Positions 60,450-64,000 of a stretch of 64,000 nucleotides of DNA are shown piece by piece. A program made the translations under genes and the position numbers. Position 1 is the stretch's first letter. Every line of letters starts with the position of its first letter. Below the pieces are notes generated by a model that worked only from the letters and a program-made list of their open reading frames with translations, was not told where the DNA came from and did not search any database. The DNA lies in assembly GCA_902767565.1 (NCBI GenBank), contig CACXHY010000003.1, positions 124,001 to 188,000 on the forward strand, read 5' to 3'. This stretch comes from an uncultured Eubacteriales bacterium. Its GTDB lineage: Bacteria; Bacillota; Clostridia; Christensenellales; Aristaeellaceae.

Positions 60450-62459
60450 ATGGAACTGTCAGCCATCAAGGGCATTGGCCCGTCGCGGCTGGATGCATTG
60501 CGCGCAATGGGCATCGGCTCATTGCGCGATTTATTGTATATGCTCCCGGTGCGCTACGAGGACCGGACGCGCCCGCAGCCCCTGCGGGAGCTGCAGCCCG
60601 GGCAGCCCTGCATGGTGGCGGGCGTGGTGCGGGAAGCCCCGAAGTTCAGCGCATTCGGCGGGCTGACGCGGGTCACCGCCGCCCTGCAGTGCGAGGACGG
60701 ACGCCTGTCCCTGGCGTGGTTCAACCAGCCCTGGATGATGCAGCAGCTGCCTGTGGGGGAGCCCCTCATGCTCTACGGCCGCCTGGCGGAGAAGAACGGC
60801 CGCCGCACCCTGCAGAACGCCGCGATCGTCACGGAGCCTGAGATCCTCCCCGTGTACAGGGCCGTGAAGGGCATCCCCGCAAAAAGCTTTCGGGACATCA
60901 TGCGTCGGGCGCTGACGGCGACGGACGACTGCTGCCCGGAGACCCTGCCCCACGCGCTGCGGCTGCGCCACGGCCTGTGCGAGCTGAACTTCGCGATCCG
61001 GCAGGCGCATTTCCCCGACAGCCTCGAGTCCCTGAAGATCGCCCGGCGGCGGCTGTCCTTCGAGCAGATGCTGATGTTCCAGGCGGCCCTCTCCGCGGCC
61101 CGGGGCGAGCGGGAGGCCGGCGTGCCCCTGTCCGTGCCCGACGGCGCGGAGGAGGCCTACTGGAAGACCCTGCCCTTCCCGCCCACGAAGGCCCAGCGGC
61201 GGGTGCTGTCCGAGATCGCGGCGGACCTGCGGGGCGGGGCGGCCATGAGCCGGCTGGTGCAGGGGGACGTGGGCTGCGGCAAGACCGCCATCGCCTTCGG
61301 CGCCATCAGCCTCTGCCACGGGGCCGGGCGGCAAAGCGCCATGATGGCCCCCACCGAGATCCTGGCCCGGCAGCACTACGCCTCCGCGAGGCAGGCGCTG
61401 GAGCCCCTGGGCATCCGCTGCGGCCTGCTGATCGGCAGCATGAAGGCCTCGGAGAAGAAGAAGGCCCACGCGGCCCTGGCCGCCGGCGAGTGGGACGCGG
61501 TCTTCGGCACCCATGCCCTCATCAGCGAGGGCGTGACCTACCGGAGCCTGGGCCTGGTGATCACCGACGAGCAGCACCGCTTCGGCGTCCGCCAGCGGTC
61601 CACACTGCAGGACAAGGGCCGCGCCGGCGGGGCGAGCCCCCACGTGCTGGTGATGTCCGCCACGCCCATCCCCCGGACCCTGGCGCTGATCCTCTACGGC
61701 GACCTGGACATCTCGGCCGTGGACGAACTGCCCCCCGGCCGGACCCCCGTGCAGACCCGGCTGGTGCCGGAGGCCCGGCGGGCCGATCTGTACGCCTTCC
61801 TGCGCCGGGAGATCGCAGCCGGCCATCAGGCCTACGTGGTCTGCCCCCTGGTCGAGGACTCGGAGACGCTGGACGAAGTGCGCTCCGCCCGGGCCACATG
61901 GAAGGGGCTGACGGAGAACGAGCTGAAGGGCTTGCGGGTGGGCCTCACCTGGGGCAGCCAGCCGCCCGCCGAAAAGGAAGAGACCCTGCGCGCCTTCTCC
62001 GCCGGCGAGACGGACGTGCTGGTCTCCACCACCGTGATCGAGGTGGGGGTCAACGTGCCCAACGCCACGGTGATGGTCATCGAGAACGCGGAGCGCTTCG
62101 GCCTGAGCCAGCTGCACCAGCTGCGGGGCCGGGTGGGCCGGGGGAGCGCCGGGAGCTGGTGCTTCCTGCTGGCGGATGGCTCCGAAAAGCTGCGGATCCT
62201 CACCCGGACCAACGACGGCTTCCTCGTGGCCCAGAAGGACCTGGAGCTCCGGGGCCCCGGCGACCTGCTGGGCACCCGGCAGTCCGGCGAGGCCATGGCG
62301 GGCTTCCTGCTGGAAGGCGACGTTCGGCTGCTGGAAGAGGCGGTCCGCTGCATGCGTGAGCTCCGGGAAAGGCCCGAATACGCCGCCGAGCGCGCACAGG
62401 TGGAGGCGGTCGCCCGGGCCGACTGGGCGGACCGGATCGGGCAGATGGCAAGGAATTGA
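60450..62459 (+). CDS. recG: ATP-dependent DNA helicase RecG
   Basis: 669 aa. N-terminal wedge domain (starts MELSAIKGIGPSRLDALR) then SF2 helicase: Walker A GDVGCGKT (K278), DEQH box (ITDEQHRFGVRQR), motif III MSATPIPRTLAL and motif VI QLRGRVGRG. Remodels stalled forks and branched DNA. Begins 3 nt after fakA stop, so coupled. The short ribosome site (GGTGG) is consistent with reinitiation. Confidence 0.97.
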   Translation: MELSAIKGIGPSRLDALRAMGIGSLRDLLYMLPVRYEDRTRPQPLRELQPGQPCMVAGVVREAPKFSAFGGLTRVTAALQCEDGRLSLAWFNQPWMMQQLPVGEPLMLYGRLAEKNGRRTLQNAAIVTEPEILPVYRAVKGIPAKSFRDIMRRALTATDDCCPETLPHALRLRHGLCELNFAIRQAHFPDSLESLKIARRRLSFEQMLMFQAALSAARGEREAGVPLSVPDGAEEAYWKTLPFPPTKAQRRVLSEIAADLRGGAAMSRLVQGDVGCGKTAIAFGAISLCHGAGRQSAMMAPTEILARQHYASARQALEPLGIRCGLLIGSMKASEKKKAHAALAAGEWDAVFGTHALISEGVTYRSLGLVITDEQHRFGVRQRSTLQDKGRAGGASPHVLVMSATPIPRTLALILYGDLDISAVDELPPGRTPVQTRLVPEARRADLYAFLRREIAAGHQAYVVCPLVEDSETLDEVRSARATWKGLTENELKGLRVGLTWGSQPPAEKEETLRAFSAGETDVLVSTTVIEVGVNVPNATVMVIENAERFGLSQLHQLRGRVGRGSAGSWCFLLADGSEKLRILTRTNDGFLVAQKDLELRGPGDLLGTRQSGEAMAGFLLEGDVRLLEEAVRCMRELRERPEYAAERAQVEAVARADWADRIGQMARN

Positions 62460-62731
62460 GCAAGAAGCGGAAAAGAGAAACTGTCTGTGCCTGCCGCGTT
62501 TTCCCCTGACGAGATCGATGTGATCCGTCTGAGCGCAAAGACGGCACAAAGCGTTTTCGCTTCCTGCACCGGTGTAACTTGGAACGCCGAAGAAGCTCGG
62601 GAGGGCAGACGGAGAAACCGGATGGAACTGCCTGCAGAACTCCGGGTTCATTCCGGCAGAATCCCCGGTACGCAGATGATGTTGGAATCGTGATCCGCTG
62701 AATAGTGTCTGAGAGAAAGGGAGGGAGATGC
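62460..62731. other. gene-poor, less GC-rich gap
   Basis: No supported gene. Composition drops here compared with recG. A 68-codon open frame at 62487-62693 has no ribosome site. No clear terminator for recG and no convincing promoter for the next gene could be found. It may be a remnant left when the LRR gene region was acquired. Confidence 0.5.
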
Positions 62732-64000
62732 GTGCATTTGCAGAAAGCAATATCCGTCTTTCTTGTTCTTCTTATACTCGCGTCCGGCATGGCTGTCTCA
62801 GCGGAAGGATCTGTTTCCATGCAAACAGATGCGCCCCTTGAGGATTCCGAATCCTATGAGTCCGGTGATTTCCGTTACATCATTCTCGATGACGGTACGG
62901 CAGAGATAACATTCTGGCGCGGGGCAGCGGAAGAACTGACTGTTCCGGCTGAACTGGATGGCGTACAAGTTGCTGTGATTGGCAAGGGCGCGATCCAGAC
63001 CGGCCGTGAACCGGCGCTGACCCGTCTGGTGTTTTCGGAAGGGATCACCACCCTGCGGCGTCTGTCGATTTCATGCGATACCTTGCAAGAGATCGTGATC
63101 CCGGACAGTCTGGCCATACTGGAAGGGAATCCCTTCTGGAGCGTCGGTCCGAATTGCGAGTTTCATTTTTCCGAGAATCATCCTGTCCTTGAAATGCGGG
63201 AAGGAATGCTCTTCTCCAAGCCGGACAACAGACTGCTCTGCTGTCCGCAGGGCAATATCTCACGCAAACTGGTGATCCCTGCAGATACGGAGATCATCGA
63301 GGAAGCCGTCTTCATGCATCGCATGGGGATCCGATCCGTCACCTTTCCGGACAGTCTGCGGGAGATCCGGCAGTACGCCTTTACCGGATGCGAGAACCTG
63401 CAAAAGATCACCCTTCCCAAAGGCGTCACGAGCATCGGCCGCTATGCCTTTGGATCATGCAGGCGTCTGAAAACCGTCAAACTGAACGACGGACTGGAAT
63501 CTATCGGTCCTTGGGCATTTCAATACTGCGTGCGGCTGGAGAAGATCAATCTGCCCAAGACGCTGAAGAACTTTGGAGAAAACCCCTTTATTGGGTGTGC
63601 CAAGCTGAAAACGGTCACCATCGCCAAGAATCATCCCTATCTGAAGATGGTGAAGAACGTGCTCTTTACCAAGGACGGCACCACTCTGCTATGGTATCCC
63701 TGCCGTCTTTCGGCTTCCAAATACCAAATCCCAAAGGGAACGCAAGTCATCGCCCCGGGTGCCTTTGACGGATGCAGGCTCCGAACCGTGTCCATTCCGG
63801 ACACCGTAACCACCATCGGCGACAACGCCTTTTCCCACAGCTATAACCTGAACCGTGTGACACTGCCGGACAGTGTAACCAGTTTGGGGTACGGTGCCTT
63901 CTACTTATGCGATCACATGGACCGCGCCACGCTTTCGGCCAATCTCACCGAACTGCCGGAGTATCTGTTTGGCGGCTGCATACGCCTGAAATCCGTAACG
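62732..64000 (+). CDS. secreted BspA-like leucine-rich repeat protein (partial, runs off the end)
   Basis: 423 codons are open from GTG at 62732 (GGGAGGG 6 nt upstream) to the window end. Signal peptide about 1-30 (VHLQKAISVFLVLLILASGMAVSAEG-type). Then irregular BspA/LRR_5 repeats of about 23 residues, with xxIGxxAFxxCxxLKxVxLPxGLxxI patterns (FTGCENLQKITLPKGVTSIG; GRYAFGSCRRLKTVKL; SIGPWAFQYC). Such proteins are surface adhesins in Bacteroidetes and gut Firmicutes. Codons such as CTT, TCA, GCA and TAT are far more common than in neighbours, suggesting transfer. C-terminal anchoring is not visible. Confidence 0.85.
   Translation, partial: MHLQKAISVFLVLLILASGMAVSAEGSVSMQTDAPLEDSESYESGDFRYIILDDGTAEITFWRGAAEELTVPAELDGVQVAVIGKGAIQTGREPALTRLVFSEGITTLRRLSISCDTLQEIVIPDSLAILEGNPFWSVGPNCEFHFSENHPVLEMREGMLFSKPDNRLLCCPQGNISRKLVIPADTEIIEEAVFMHRMGIRSVTFPDSLREIRQYAFTGCENLQKITLPKGVTSIGRYAFGSCRRLKTVKLNDGLESIGPWAFQYCVRLEKINLPKTLKNFGENPFIGCAKLKTVTIAKNHPYLKMVKNVLFTKDGTTLLWYPCRLSASKYQIPKGTQVIAPGAFDGCRLRTVSIPDTVTTIGDNAFSHSYNLNRVTLPDSVTSLGYGAFYLCDHMDRATLSANLTELPEYLFGGCIRLKSVT

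Noticed and set aside
62487-62693. 68-codon open frame after recG
   Set aside because: No Shine-Dalgarno, no similarity and unlikely composition; kept only as part of an unexplained gap.

Overview
The window is a GC-rich stretch of a low-complexity bacterial chromosome, almost certainly from an anaerobic Firmicute of the class Clostridia. Supporting features are a perfect CIRCE operator before groES-groEL, Rex, DegV, Asp23/Gls24, FakA (DAK2), the plsX-acpP-rnc block, SecG, a class A penicillin-binding protein, DtxR and VanW proteins, sigma-A type promoters with 17-nt spacers, strong AGGAGG ribosome sites and several TTG starts. The high GC, the many plant and host glycan enzymes and the Thr-Pro rich secreted proteins fit a gut or rumen clostridium (Christensenellales-like is my guess, not shown by the sequence).

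Layout. 1-2400: flavodiiron protein and serine dehydratase alpha chain. 2470-2640: a nested palindromic repeat. 2.8-3.8 kb: secreted peptidoglycan-binding protein. 11.9 down to 3.9 kb (minus strand): a six-gene envelope/redox operon (secreted protein, 1037-aa repeat protein, rex, vanW-like, two small membrane proteins). 12.1-27 kb (plus): cytoplasmic GH20 hexosaminidase, degV, cca, ald, kduI-kduD (uronate catabolism), secG, polysaccharide deacetylase, class A PBP, rhamnogalacturonan-acetylesterase-like protein, a P-loop protein and thrC, then a small AT-richer orphan. 37 down to 27 kb (minus): metallophosphoesterase, secreted hydrolase, DUF3237, then a promoter and nrfA-resB-ccsA-MIF homologue-repeat adhesin-pcp. 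A tRNA-Pro(GGG) sits at 37.0 kb. 39 down to 37 kb: groES-groEL with CIRCE.

39.4-48.3 kb is a glycan block: pullulanase, tag, esterase and a beta-helix GH141-like protein on plus, and a permuted GH3 glucosidase on minus. 48.5-52.5 kb (minus): pepF, a DtxR regulator with its own operator, rluD and lspA. 52.6-53.3 kb (plus): RidA and a DUF1858 protein. 55.4 down to 53.3 kb (minus): plsX-acpP-rnc. 55.6-58.2 kb: a three-gene ABC exporter. 58.3-62.5 kb: asp23-fakA-recG. The window ends inside a secreted leucine-rich-repeat (BspA-like) gene of visibly lower GC that runs off the end.

The most unusual system is the nitrite reductase cluster. It holds a complete five-heme NrfA and its System II cytochrome c maturation proteins (ResB, CcsA) but no adjacent NrfH electron donor, and a close homologue of the cytokine/tautomerase MIF and a long repeat adhesin follow in the same direction. 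Other points of interest are the 1037-aa zinc-ribbon/transmembrane protein with about 15 repeats, the palindromic element at 2.5 kb, and a hairpin just before the RNase III gene.
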